This document shows positions 23,728-32,408 of a stretch of 64,000 nucleotides of DNA, piece by piece. The notes beneath the pieces are model-generated. The model ran no database searches, was not told where the DNA came from, and was given only the letters and a program-made list of their open reading frames with translations. Location of the stretch: contig NZ_JABEZT010000002.1 of the NCBI RefSeq assembly GCF_013149805.1, forward strand, positions 124,001 through 188,000, in the 5' to 3' direction. Position numbers and translations under genes: made by a program. Origin of the DNA: Isoptericola chiayiensis (GTDB taxonomy: Bacteria > Actinomycetota > Actinomycetes > Actinomycetales > Cellulomonadaceae). The number at the start of each line of letters is the position of its first letter. Position 1 is the first letter of the stretch.

Positions 23728-24753
23728 GTGCGCGTTGGACTGCTGACCGGGGGCGGGGACGTCCCCGGACTGAACGCGGCGATCCGTGCCGTCGTCAAGC
23801 GGGGGGAGGGCGAGCACGGGCACACCATCGTCGGGTTCCGCAACGGCTGGCGCGGCCTCGTCGACGGGGACGTGATGCCGTTGACGCGGCAGCACATCCG
23901 CAACGTGCTGCCGACCGGCGGGACGCTGCTCGGCACGGCCCGCTACCACCCCCACGCCGACGACGGCGGGCTCGACGCCGTGCTGGCCACCTTGGAGCAG
24001 GAGCGGATCGAGGCCCTGATCTGCGTGGGCGGCGACGGGACCCTGCACGCGGCCAGCAAGGTCGCCGAGGCGGGCGTGCGCATCGTCGCGATCCCCAAGA
24101 CGATCGACAACGACGTGTGGGGCACCGACCGGTCCATCGGGTTCGACACCGCCGTGACGATCGCGACCGAGGCGGTCGACCGGATCCACACCACGGCCGA
24201 GTCCCACAACCGGGTCATGATCGTCGAGGTCATGGGGCGGCACGCCGGCTGGATCGCGGCGTCGGCGGGGATCGCGGGCGGCGCCGAGCTGGTGCTCGCG
24301 CCGGAGGAACCGTTCGACATCGACCGGGTCGTGAAGTTCCTGCGGCACCGCCACCGCGCCCACGCCAGCTTCTCGATCATCGTCGTCGCCGAGGGCGCCG
24401 TCCCGGCCGAGGGCACGGCGATGACCTACCAGACGCAGCTCGGCCCCTTCGGCGAGATCGTCGCCGGCGCCATCGGGGAGCGGTTGGGCGCCGAGATCGC
24501 CGAGCGCACCGGGTTCGACACGCGCGTGACGGTGCTCGGGCACGTGCAGCGCGGCGGCACGCCGACGCCCGCGGACCGCATCCTGGGCTCGCGCTTCGGG
24601 GTCGCGGCCATCGACGCCGTCACCGACGGCGCCTCCGGCGTGATGACGGCGCTGCGCGGCGACGACATCGTGATGGCGCCGCTGGCGGAGATCGCCGGCA
24701 AGGTCAAGCAGGTGCCGATCCGGCTGCTCGAGGTCGCCGGCGCGCTCGCGTGA
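23728..24753 (+). CDS. pfkA: 6-phosphofructokinase
   Basis: 341-residue PFK: substrate loop GGDVPGLNAAIRAVV, nucleotide motif CVGGDGTLHAASK, catalytic IPKTIDNDVWGTD, and EVMGRHAGWIA, HVQRGGTPTPADR. The Gly in GGDGT is the residue normally seen in ATP users, while Lys in PKTIDND is shared with pyrophosphate users and some actinobacterial ATP enzymes, so ATP is likely but not certain. GTG start with GAGGAG 6 nt upstream; an in-frame GTG at 23695 would add 11 residues. Confidence 0.95.
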   Translation: MRVGLLTGGGDVPGLNAAIRAVVKRGEGEHGHTIVGFRNGWRGLVDGDVMPLTRQHIRNVLPTGGTLLGTARYHPHADDGGLDAVLATLEQERIEALICVGGDGTLHAASKVAEAGVRIVAIPKTIDNDVWGTDRSIGFDTAVTIATEAVDRIHTTAESHNRVMIVEVMGRHAGWIAASAGIAGGAELVLAPEEPFDIDRVVKFLRHRHRAHASFSIIVVAEGAVPAEGTAMTYQTQLGPFGEIVAGAIGERLGAEIAERTGFDTRVTVLGHVQRGGTPTPADRILGSRFGVAAIDAVTDGASGVMTALRGDDIVMAPLAEIAGKVKQVPIRLLEVAGALA

Positions 24754-24784
24754 CCCGCGTCTCGCGCCCGTCGGACGCGCCACG

Positions 24785-24814
24785 TTGACCCCGTGCCCGG
24801 CGCGTCGCTAAGAT
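24785..24814 (+). promoter_or_regulatory. rpsA promoter
   Basis: TTGACC (24785-24790), 18 nt, TAAGAT (24809-24814): the best housekeeping-type promoter in the window. It predicts a transcript start near 24821 and a leader of about 175 nt before rpsA. Confidence 0.75.
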
Positions 24815-24863
24815 GGTCGCCGGTGCAGTGCGCCGTGCGCGCGCCACATCGGCCCCACCCGTC

Positions 24864-24930
24864 GGATCGTCCTCGGTTCGAGAACGATCCCCGGTCGAGG
24901 ACCGGGCGGCGGCGGGCTGATCGTCGATCC
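24864..24930 (+). other. structured 5' leader of rpsA
   Basis: Three consecutive elements: a 7+4-bp hairpin, GGATCGT-CTCG / CGAG-ACGATCC with one C-A mismatch (24864-24890); a 6-bp hairpin CCGGTC-GAG-GACCGG (24891-24905); and GATC-GTC-GATC (24919-24929). GATCGT at 24919-24924 can alternatively pair with ACGATC at 24884-24889, so the leader could switch between two folds. S1 is known to repress its own translation in E. coli; a similar role here is inference. Confidence 0.5.
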
Positions 24931-24995
24931 GTGCGTCCCACCTGCACCACGACCCTGTCCGCACTACGCCCTGTCCACATCGGAGCATCCACTAC

Positions 24996-26480
24996 ATGAC
25001 CATCTCCACCACGAAGTCCGCGCCCCAGGTTGCCGTCAACGACATCGGCACCGAAGAGGACTTCCTTGCTGCCGTCGACGAGACCATCAAGTACTTCAAC
25101 GATGGTGACATCGTCGAAGGCACGATCGTCAAGGTCGACCGCGACGAGGTCCTCCTCGACATCGGTTACAAGACGGAGGGTGTGATCCCGTCCCGGGAGC
25201 TCTCCATCAAGCACGATGTGGACCCGGGCGAGGTCGTCACCGTCGGTGACGCCGTCGAGGCGCTCGTCCTCCAGAAGGAGGACAAGGAAGGCCGCCTCAT
25301 CCTGTCCAAGAAGCGCGCCCAGTACGAGCGCGCCTGGGGCACGATCGAGAAGATCAAGGAGGAGGACGGCGTCGTCACCGGCACCGTCATCGAGGTCGTC
25401 AAGGGCGGCCTCATCCTCGACATCGGCCTGCGCGGCTTCCTGCCCGCCTCCCTCGTGGAGATGCGCCGTGTCCGCGACCTCGCGCCGTACGTCGGCAAGG
25501 AGATCGAGGCCAAGATCATCGAGCTCGACAAGAACCGCAACAACGTGGTCCTGTCGCGCCGCGCCTGGCTCGAGCAGACGCAGTCCGAGGTCCGCTCCAC
25601 CTTCCTGCAGACGCTGCAGAAGGGCCAGGTGCGCCCCGGTGTCGTCTCCTCGATCGTCAACTTCGGTGCCTTCGTGGACCTGGGCGGCGTCGACGGCCTC
25701 GTGCACGTCTCCGAGCTGTCCTGGAAGCACATCGACCACCCGTCCGAGGTCGTCGAGGTGGGCCAGGAGGTCACGGTCGAGGTGCTCGACGTCGACTTCG
25801 ACCGCGAGCGCGTCTCCCTGTCGCTGAAGGCGACGCAGGAGGACCCGTGGCAGACCTTCGCCCGCACCCACGCCATCGGCCAGGTCGTGCCGGGCAAGGT
25901 CACCAAGCTGGTGCCGTTCGGTGCGTTCGTCCGCGTCGAGGACGGCATCGAGGGTCTGGTGCACATCTCCGAGCTGGCGGTCCGCCACGTCGAGCTGCCC
26001 GAGCAGGTCGTGCAGGTGGGTGCCGAGGTCTTCGTCAAGGTCATCGACATCGACCTCGAGCGTCGTCGCATCTCGCTGTCGCTCAAGCAGGCCAACGAGG
26101 GCATGGACCCGGAGTCCGAGGACTTCGACCCGGCCCTGTACGGCATGGCCGCCGAGTACGACGAGAACGGCGAGTACAAGTACCCCGAGGGCTTCGACCC
26201 GGAGACCAACGAGTGGCTCGAGGGCTTCGAGACGCAGCGTGAGGCCTGGGAGGCCGACTACGCCAAGGCGCACGCCCGCTGGGAGTCGCACCGCGAGCAG
26301 GTCCGTGCGGCCCTCTCGGCCGACGCCGAGGCTGCTGCCGGCGACGTCGTCTCCGGTGCTCCGGCCGCGTCGACGTCGTCCTACTCCTCGGCCGCCCCGG
26401 CCCCGCAGGAGGACAACGGCGGCACGCTCGCCTCGGACGAGGCGCTCGCCGCGCTCCGCGAGAAGCTGACCGGCAACTGA
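24996..26480 (+). CDS. rpsA: 30S ribosomal protein S1
   Basis: 494 residues with four S1 RNA-binding repeats (around residues 35-105, 122-190, 208-278 and 295-365). Typical repeat starts are EGTIVKVDRDEVLLDIGYK, GTVIEVVKGGLILDIGLRG and PGVVSSIVNFGAFVDLGG. The C-terminal 100 residues are acidic and Ala/Ser-rich. Actinobacterial S1 has four repeats rather than the six of E. coli. ATG start; GGAG about 10 nt upstream is weak. It sits upstream of coaE as in other Actinobacteria, here separated by an opposing ABC gene. Confidence 0.96.
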   Translation: MTISTTKSAPQVAVNDIGTEEDFLAAVDETIKYFNDGDIVEGTIVKVDRDEVLLDIGYKTEGVIPSRELSIKHDVDPGEVVTVGDAVEALVLQKEDKEGRLILSKKRAQYERAWGTIEKIKEEDGVVTGTVIEVVKGGLILDIGLRGFLPASLVEMRRVRDLAPYVGKEIEAKIIELDKNRNNVVLSRRAWLEQTQSEVRSTFLQTLQKGQVRPGVVSSIVNFGAFVDLGGVDGLVHVSELSWKHIDHPSEVVEVGQEVTVEVLDVDFDRERVSLSLKATQEDPWQTFARTHAIGQVVPGKVTKLVPFGAFVRVEDGIEGLVHISELAVRHVELPEQVVQVGAEVFVKVIDIDLERRRISLSLKQANEGMDPESEDFDPALYGMAAEYDENGEYKYPEGFDPETNEWLEGFETQREAWEADYAKAHARWESHREQVRAALSADAEAAAGDVVSGAPAASTSSYSSAAPAPQEDNGGTLASDEALAALREKLTGN

Positions 26481-26518
26481 TCCGGCCGACGTCGGGTCTC
26501 GCACCCGACGACGTCTGA

Positions 26519-26557
26519 CGAACGGCCCGGCACCCCGTGAGGGTGCCGGGCCGTTCG
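26519..26557 (+). terminator. rpsA terminator
   Basis: Perfect 17-bp stem CGAACGGCCCGGCACCC / GGGTGCCGGGCCGTTCG with a 5-nt loop. An extra 8-bp hairpin, CGTCGGGT / ACCCGACG, precedes it at 26490-26510. Also downstream of the convergent ABC gene, so probably bidirectional. Confidence 0.85.
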
Positions 26558-26613
26558 CCGTTCCCGAGCCCTGGTCCGGTGCCCGCCCCCCGACCGGCCG
26601 ACAGAGCGCGCCG

Positions 26614-28533
26614 TCAGGCGGTCGGATCGGCGGCGAACTGGGCCTGGTGGAGCGCCGCGTAGCGCCCGCCGGCGGCGAGCAGCTCGGCGTGCGTGCCCTG
26701 CTCGACGACGCAACCCTCGTCGAGCACCACGATGCGGTCCGCGTGCCGCACGGTCGACAGCCGGTGGGCGATCACCAGCGCGGTGCGGCCCTCGAGCGCG
26801 ACGTCCAGCGCCGCCTGGACTGCCGCCTCGGAGCCCGAGTCGAGGTGTGCCGTGGCCTCGTCGAGCACGACGACGTCCGGCCCCTTGAGCAGGACCCGCG
26901 CGATGGCGAGGCGCTGGCGCTCGCCCCCGGACAGCCGGTACCCCCGGTCGCCGACGACCGTCTCGAGGCCGTCCGGCATGGCCGCCACGAGCGGCCACAG
27001 GTTCGCGGCGCGCAACGCCTCCTCGAGGTCGTGGTCGGTGGCGTCCGCCCGGGCGAGCCGCAGGTTGGCGGCCACCGTGTCGTGGAAGAGGTGGGCGTCC
27101 TGGGAGACCACGCCGACGGTGCGCCGCAGGGAGGCGAAGGAAACCTGCCGCAGGTCGACGCCGGCGATCCGCACGCTTCCCGACGTCGGGTCGTAGAGGC
27201 GGCTGACCAGCATGGAGATCGTCGTCTTGCCGGCGCCGGAGGCCCCCACCAGCGCCACCATCGCGCCGGACGGCACGGCGAACGACACGTCGCGCAGCGT
27301 GTCCTGCTCCGGGTCCGTGCGCGGCGCGGCCACCGACTCCAGGGAGGCGAGGGAGACCTCGTCGGCGCCGGGGTAGCGGAACGTCACCCCGTCCAGCTCG
27401 ATCCGCGCGCCACGGTCACGCACGGCGGTGCGCAGGTCCACGGGGTCGTCGGCCTCGACGAGCGCGGGCTGCAGGTCGAGGACCTCCAGCACCCGTTCGA
27501 AGCTGACCAGCGCGGTCATGACGTCCACCTGGACGTTCGACAGGGCGGCGAGCGGGGCGTAGAGGCGCCCGAGGTAGGCGGTCAGGGCCACGAGCGTGCC
27601 GACGGTGAGCTCACCGGCGATCGCCTGGACCCCACCGACGCCGTACACCAGGGCGATCGCGACCGACGCGAGCGTGGTCAGCCCGACGCGGAACCAGGTC
27701 GCGTGCACGGCGCGGCGCACCCCGACGTCGCGCAGCTCCCGGACCTGCTCCGAGTACGCGGCCGACTCGCGGTCCGGGTCCCCGAACACCTTGGCCAGCT
27801 GGGCGCCGGCCACGTTGAACCGTTCGTTCATGGTCTGCCCGACCTCGGCGTTGAGCTCGTAGGTGGTGCGCGTCAGCTCGGCGAGACGCCGGCCGAACCA
27901 GCGGGCCGGCAGCACGAACGCCGGGACCAGCACCAGCGCCAAGAGGGTCAGCCGCCACGACATGACGAGCATCGCCGCCAGCGTGAAGACGACGGTCAGA
28001 CCGTTGGACACGACGGCCTGCAGCGTCGCGGTGAAGGCCTGCTGTGCGCCGAGGACGTCCCCGTTGAGGCGCTGGACCAGCGCACCGGTGCGGGCGCGGG
28101 CGAAGAACGCGAGCGGCATGCGCTGCACGTGGTCGAAGACGGCGGTGCGCAGGTCCACGATCAGTCCCTCGCCGACCAGGGCGGCGACCCAGCGCTCGGC
28201 GAGCGACAGCAGCGCTGCGAGGAGCGCCAGGCCCACGGCCACGCCGGCCAGCACCAGGACGAGTCCGCGGTCGCCCGTGGCGATGCCGTCGTCGATGATG
28301 CGGCGGAACAGCAGGGGAGTGACGGCACCGGCCGCCGCGCTGCAGGACAGCAGGAGCACGAGGGAGACGAGGTGGCGACGGTAGGGGCGGGCGAACGCGA
28401 GGATGCGGCGCAGCGTCGCCCGTGACAGGCGTCGCCCGGTCACCGAGCGGTCCTGCAGGAACGAGCGCATGGGCCCGCCGCCGGGACCACCGGTCGGGCG
28501 GCTCGTGCCGGAGGTGGGGCCGTTGGGGGTCAT
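26614..28533 (-). CDS. ABC exporter, fused membrane and ATPase domains
   Basis: 639 residues: Pro/Gly-rich N terminus, six-helix transmembrane domain (about residues 60-345), ATPase domain with Walker A GASGAGKTT, signature LSGGERQRLAIARVLL, Walker B VVVLDEATAHLDS and H-loop IAHRLST. All catalytic residues are canonical, so unlike the pair at the window start this one can work as a homodimer. It resembles lipid/multidrug exporters of the MsbA type; the substrate is unknown. It is divergent from coaE. In-frame ATG about 21 codons in (MRSFLQDRS) is an alternative start. Confidence 0.88.
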   Translation of the reverse strand: MTPNGPTSGTSRPTGGPGGGPMRSFLQDRSVTGRRLSRATLRRILAFARPYRRHLVSLVLLLSCSAAAGAVTPLLFRRIIDDGIATGDRGLVLVLAGVAVGLALLAALLSLAERWVAALVGEGLIVDLRTAVFDHVQRMPLAFFARARTGALVQRLNGDVLGAQQAFTATLQAVVSNGLTVVFTLAAMLVMSWRLTLLALVLVPAFVLPARWFGRRLAELTRTTYELNAEVGQTMNERFNVAGAQLAKVFGDPDRESAAYSEQVRELRDVGVRRAVHATWFRVGLTTLASVAIALVYGVGGVQAIAGELTVGTLVALTAYLGRLYAPLAALSNVQVDVMTALVSFERVLEVLDLQPALVEADDPVDLRTAVRDRGARIELDGVTFRYPGADEVSLASLESVAAPRTDPEQDTLRDVSFAVPSGAMVALVGASGAGKTTISMLVSRLYDPTSGSVRIAGVDLRQVSFASLRRTVGVVSQDAHLFHDTVAANLRLARADATDHDLEEALRAANLWPLVAAMPDGLETVVGDRGYRLSGGERQRLAIARVLLKGPDVVVLDEATAHLDSGSEAAVQAALDVALEGRTALVIAHRLSTVRHADRIVVLDEGCVVEQGTHAELLAAGGRYAALHQAQFAADPTA

Positions 28534-28568
28534 GGCGGGAAGCCTACGGTCCGGGCAGGATGGTGCCC

Positions 28569-29204
28569 ATGTTTCGCATCGGACTCACTGGTGGCATCGC
28601 GGCGGGCAAGTCGGTCGCAGGGCGACGGCTCGCGGAACGGGGCGCGGTCCTCATCGATCACGACACGTTGGCGCGGGACGCGGTGGCCCCCGGGTCCGTC
28701 GGGCTGGAGGAGGTCGTGGCGGCCTTCGGCCCGCAGGTGCTGACGTCGCAGGGCGCACTCGACCGCCCGGCGCTGGGGCGGATCGTCTTCGGCGACGAGG
28801 GCGCTCGGCAGCGTCTGGAGGGGATCGTGCACCCGGAGGTCCGCCGCCTCGCCGCGGAGCACGAGGCCGCGGCGGCGGCCGCCGACCCGCGGGCCGTGGT
28901 GGTCCACGACATCCCGCTGCTGGTCGAGACCGGTCAGGCCGGACGGTTCCACCTGCTCGTGGTGGTCCACGCCCCCGCGCCGCAGCGTGTGGAGCGGCTC
29001 GTCGACGTGCGGGGACTGTCCGTGGAGGAGGCGGAGCAGCGCGTCGCCGCCCAGGCCGACGACGAGCAGCGTCTCGCCGCCGCCGACGTCGTCCTGGACG
29101 GGACGGGGAGCGAGGACGCCCTGCGCGCGCAGGTGGACGACCTGTTCGACCGCGTGCGCGACGAGGTCTCGCAGGAGGCGGCGGCGGACGACCCGCGGGG
29201 CTGA
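28569..29204 (+). CDS. coaE: dephospho-CoA kinase
   Basis: 211 residues. The P-loop is at the N terminus (FRIGLTGGIAAGKSVAG), followed by the family's DHDTLARDAVAPG and HPEVRRLAAEH. It phosphorylates dephospho-CoA, the last step of CoA synthesis. ATG 28569 follows AGGA at 8 nt; ATG 28560 (adding MVP) is also possible given TACGGT at 28545-28550. It lacks the GrpB-like C-terminal domain found in mycobacterial CoaE. Its end nearly meets the opposing surface-protein gene. Confidence 0.93.
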   Translation: MFRIGLTGGIAAGKSVAGRRLAERGAVLIDHDTLARDAVAPGSVGLEEVVAAFGPQVLTSQGALDRPALGRIVFGDEGARQRLEGIVHPEVRRLAAEHEAAAAAADPRAVVVHDIPLLVETGQAGRFHLLVVVHAPAPQRVERLVDVRGLSVEEAEQRVAAQADDEQRLAAADVVLDGTGSEDALRAQVDDLFDRVRDEVSQEAAADDPRG

Positions 29205-29216
29205 GTCGCCGGCCCG

Positions 29217-32200
29217 TCAGTGCTGACGGCGCCGCACGACCAGGACCGCCAGGCCGCCGACCAGGATCAGCGCCCCGGACGCCGCCACCCAGCCGAGGAT
29301 CTCCGACCCGGTCCGTGGCAGGATGTGCGGGCCCTGCGTCGGCTCGGGCGAGCTGGGGGTCGGTGTCGGCACCGGCGTCGACGGGCTGGGGCTCGGCAGC
29401 CGGAACTCGTTGGTGACCGTCACGACCGCGGCGGACGGGTCCGCGTCGGAGACGACGATCTCACCCGGCGCGATCGACACCCCCCAGGTGCCGTCGGGGT
29501 CGTCGGGGGTGGCCTCGGTGACGGTGCAGACGGTGCCGAGGGGGAAGCCGTCGAGGGTGAGGGTGTCGCCGTCGGCGAGGGTCCACGTGCCGGTGTCGTC
29601 GCCGTCGGTGTTCGGGGCGTCGCAGGTCCAGGTGCCGATGAACTCGGTCGTCGCGGCGCCGTCGTCGCCCGTGACCTCCTTGGTGATCGAGAAGCCGCCG
29701 GTCGGGTTCTCGACGAACGTGTTCGTCACGGCGACCACGGCCACCGTCGCGGGGTCCGTGCTGCCGATGGTGAGCGTCTCCGGAGAGACGTCCGCGCTCC
29801 AGGTGCCGGCAGGGTCGTCGATCTCCGGCTCGGAGACGGTGCAGGTGGTGCCGACCGGCAGGTCACCGACCGGAGCGGACGTGCTGCCGTCCGTGACCGT
29901 GACGGAACCCGCGATCTCCTCGTCCTCGGGCGTGGTGCAGGTCCACTCGACGGTGAACTCCGTGACGCTCGAGCCGCCGTCGCCGGTCACCGACTTGGTG
30001 ATCTCGAACGCTCCGATCTCGCTGCTGAAGTCGTTGGCGACGGTCACGAGCGTGGCGGTGGGGTCGCCCGCGGCGACGGTGATCTCGCCGGGGTCGATGG
30101 TGGTGTCCCAGGTGCCGTTCGCGTCGTCGACGGTGTCCTCGGCGACGGTGCAGGTGGTGTCGAGGGGGAAGCCGTCGAGGGTGAGGGTGTCGCCGTCGGT
30201 GAGGGTCCAGGTGCCGGTGTCGAGGCCGTCGTCGTTCGGGGCGTCGCAGGTCCAGGTGCCGGTGAACTCGGTGGTGGCTGCGCCGTCGTCGCCGGTGACG
30301 GTCTTGGTGATCGCGAAGCCACCGCGGTCGGCCGCGAAGTCGTTAGTGACGGTGACCACCTGGGCGGTGCCGTCGTCCTCGGCGATGGTGATCTCGTCGG
30401 GGGTGACGACGGGTGCGGCCCAGGTGCCGTTGTCGTCGGTGGGGGTGGTCTCGGTGAAGGAGCAGACCGTCCCGACGGGGAAGCCGGTCACCGTGAGCTG
30501 CTCGCCGTCGGTGAGCGTCTCTGTTCCCGAGCTGTCGCCGTCGAGGTTCTCCGCGTCGCAGGTCCAGGCGACCTCGAACTCGGTGGTGGACGCGCCGTCG
30601 TCGCCGGTGACGTCCTTGGTCAGCGTGAACCCGCCGCGCTGGAGCACCGCCTCGTTGGTGACGGTGACCGCCACGACCTCTCCCTCGGCGCCGATCGTGA
30701 CCGGGTTCGGGGAGATCAGGGGCGTCCCCCAGTCGATGCCGCCGACGTCGGGGAACGTCGGCTCGGAGATCGTCACCTCGTCACCCTCGGCCAGGTCGAG
30801 CGGACCGGTGACCGCCGTGCCGTCGGCCGGCACGTCGAGAGTGCCCGCGTCGCCGAGGTTCGGGCTGCCGGCGGGGCCGGTGACCTCCCAGTCGACGGTG
30901 AACGTGGTGCCGTCGGGCACCGCGTCCGCTCCGTCCCCGGTGAGGTCCTTGGCGACGCTGAACGTGCCGGGCAGGGCCTGGATGCAGCCGAGCGCACCGG
31001 TGAACGGGTAGGCGTGCAGCTCGTTGCCGGACGTCTGGGCGATGGTTCCGGAGTGGATCAGGCCGCCCGGGGTGTACACGCGGCCGTTGGTGCCGGAGAA
31101 CCCGGTCTGGAAGGTCGAGGTCGGCTCGCCGACGAGGATCGAGCCGGGGAACTGGGTGGCCCCGCCGACCGCGACGTCGGTGGAGAACGGGTAGTTCCAC
31201 AGGATGGCGTTGCCGAGGGCGAGCGCTCGGTTCGAGGTTGCCTCGGCCGGCGTGGCACCCCAGGAGACGTCGCCGATGTACTGGCGGATCTGCCCGCTGT
31301 CGAGGGTGTTGATCAGCACGGTCGCGCCGTCGGCGACGCCGACGATCTGGATCTCGGCCGCCTGGCCGGGGCTGCCGATCGTCGCCGGGAGCTGGAACTC
31401 GACGACGTCGCCGGAACCGTCGCTGGTGAGCGTGAAGCCGTCGGCGTCGCTGGTGACGGTGCCGTGCTCAAGATCGAGCAGCCCGCCCTCGTTGACGATC
31501 TGCGTGGCTGTCGTGTCGGTGCTCAGCTCGGCGTAGCACAGCTGGGAGTAGCGGGCCATCTTGCCCTCGGTGCCGAACAGCTCGGTGTAGCCGTCGTCCT
31601 CGAGGACGGAGACGTCGTCGAAGAGCAGGTTCTGCTGCGCTTGGGCGGGCGGGTCCTGGTTGGCCGAGTCGACGGAGCCGAGCTGGCCGAACGTGCCGTT
31701 GGCGACGCCGGTGGGGTCCTGGAAGTTCTGCGCGCCGCCCACGCGGATCGTGCCGGTGCGGAACGTGGTGCCGTCGAACCCGAACGCCGTGACCGACGTC
31801 GTGGCACCGTTGACGGTGGCGTCGCCGCCGACGATCAGCATGTCCTCGCGGTGCGCCGGCGAGACCCCCGTGCCCGCGCCGACGACGCCGACGGAGTAGG
31901 CCTTGTCGAAGACGGCGTCGCCGCCGACCACCAGCAGGCCTTCGGTCTATGCGGCGGAGTCGGCGACGTCGGGAACGGTGAAGTCACCGCCGACGACGAC
32001 GTTCGGCGCGTTGTCCGTGCCCACGAACGGCGGCACCGCGCCGGGGGGCACGAGCCAGCCGGAGCAGCTGTCGTCGGCGTCGTCGTCCGGGACGCACGGT
32101 CCCCAGGAACCGGGCGTCCCGGTGCTGTCGCTCGGTGCCGGTCCGGGCAGGATGCCGGACACCGGGGGGATCAGGTCGGGCGGCGCGGCCTCGGCCACCG

Positions 32201-32321
32201 GCGGCGTGGCGGCGGGGAGCACCAGGGCGCCGGCGAGCGCGACGACGGCGGCCGCGGACGCGGCGAGCGGTACCTTGGCCCGGACGCCGCTCGCGAACTG
32301 CCCGTCGTCTCGCCTGGTCAT
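29217..32321 (-). pseudogene. LPRTG-anchored choice-of-anchor A protein with in-frame amber codon
   Basis: One continuous 1034-codon frame broken only by TAG at codon 125 (31949-31947). Start ATG 32321 has GGGAGG 7 nt upstream and a signal peptide with hydrophobic core over about residues 17-40. Next comes a choice-of-anchor A domain (NVVVGGDFTV before the stop, EGLLVVGGD just after, ending near HAYPFTGALGC), then five DUF5979-like repeats of about 104 residues, a Pro-rich spacer and the sortase signal LPRTG with a membrane helix and Arg-rich tail. Alignment with the neighbouring paralogue (AAESEG vs AA-stop-TEG) suggests TAG replaced a Glu codon. Either a broken gene, a sequencing error, or readthrough. 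Confidence 0.8.
29401..30968 (-). repeat. five tandem DUF5979-like repeats
   Basis: Coding repeats starting at minus-strand positions 30968, 30635, 30323, 30014 and 29699 (units of 333, 312, 309, 315 and about 300 nt). Each begins GxFxxTKxVTGDxG, carries a conserved WTC about 20 residues in, and ends VTVTNxF. Units 3 and 5 are nearly identical over about 100 nt around the TLTLDGFPL segment. Confidence 0.85.
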
Positions 32322-32408
32322 CCGGTGGCCTCCCGTGTGTGACCGATCTCACCGCACGCTACCGGCCGAGGTGGACCCGCGCCCGACGGCGCACCGCCTT
32401 CACCCGGT

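Noticed and set aside
29214-29229. CCGTCAG-TG-CTGACGG hairpin between coaE and the surface protein
   Set aside because: The 2-nt loop and overlap with the last codons make it doubtful; no other evidence for termination there.
29217-31931. A separate 904-residue protein starting at GTG 31931
   Set aside because: That GTG is inside the conserved LLVVGGD strand, has no ribosome site, and the protein would lack a signal peptide. It is the downstream half of the frame broken by the amber codon.
29220-32342. 1040-codon plus-strand frame opposite the surface protein
   Set aside because: Low-complexity Gly/Val/Arg/Asp sequence mirroring the repeats of the minus-strand gene; no start signal or domain.
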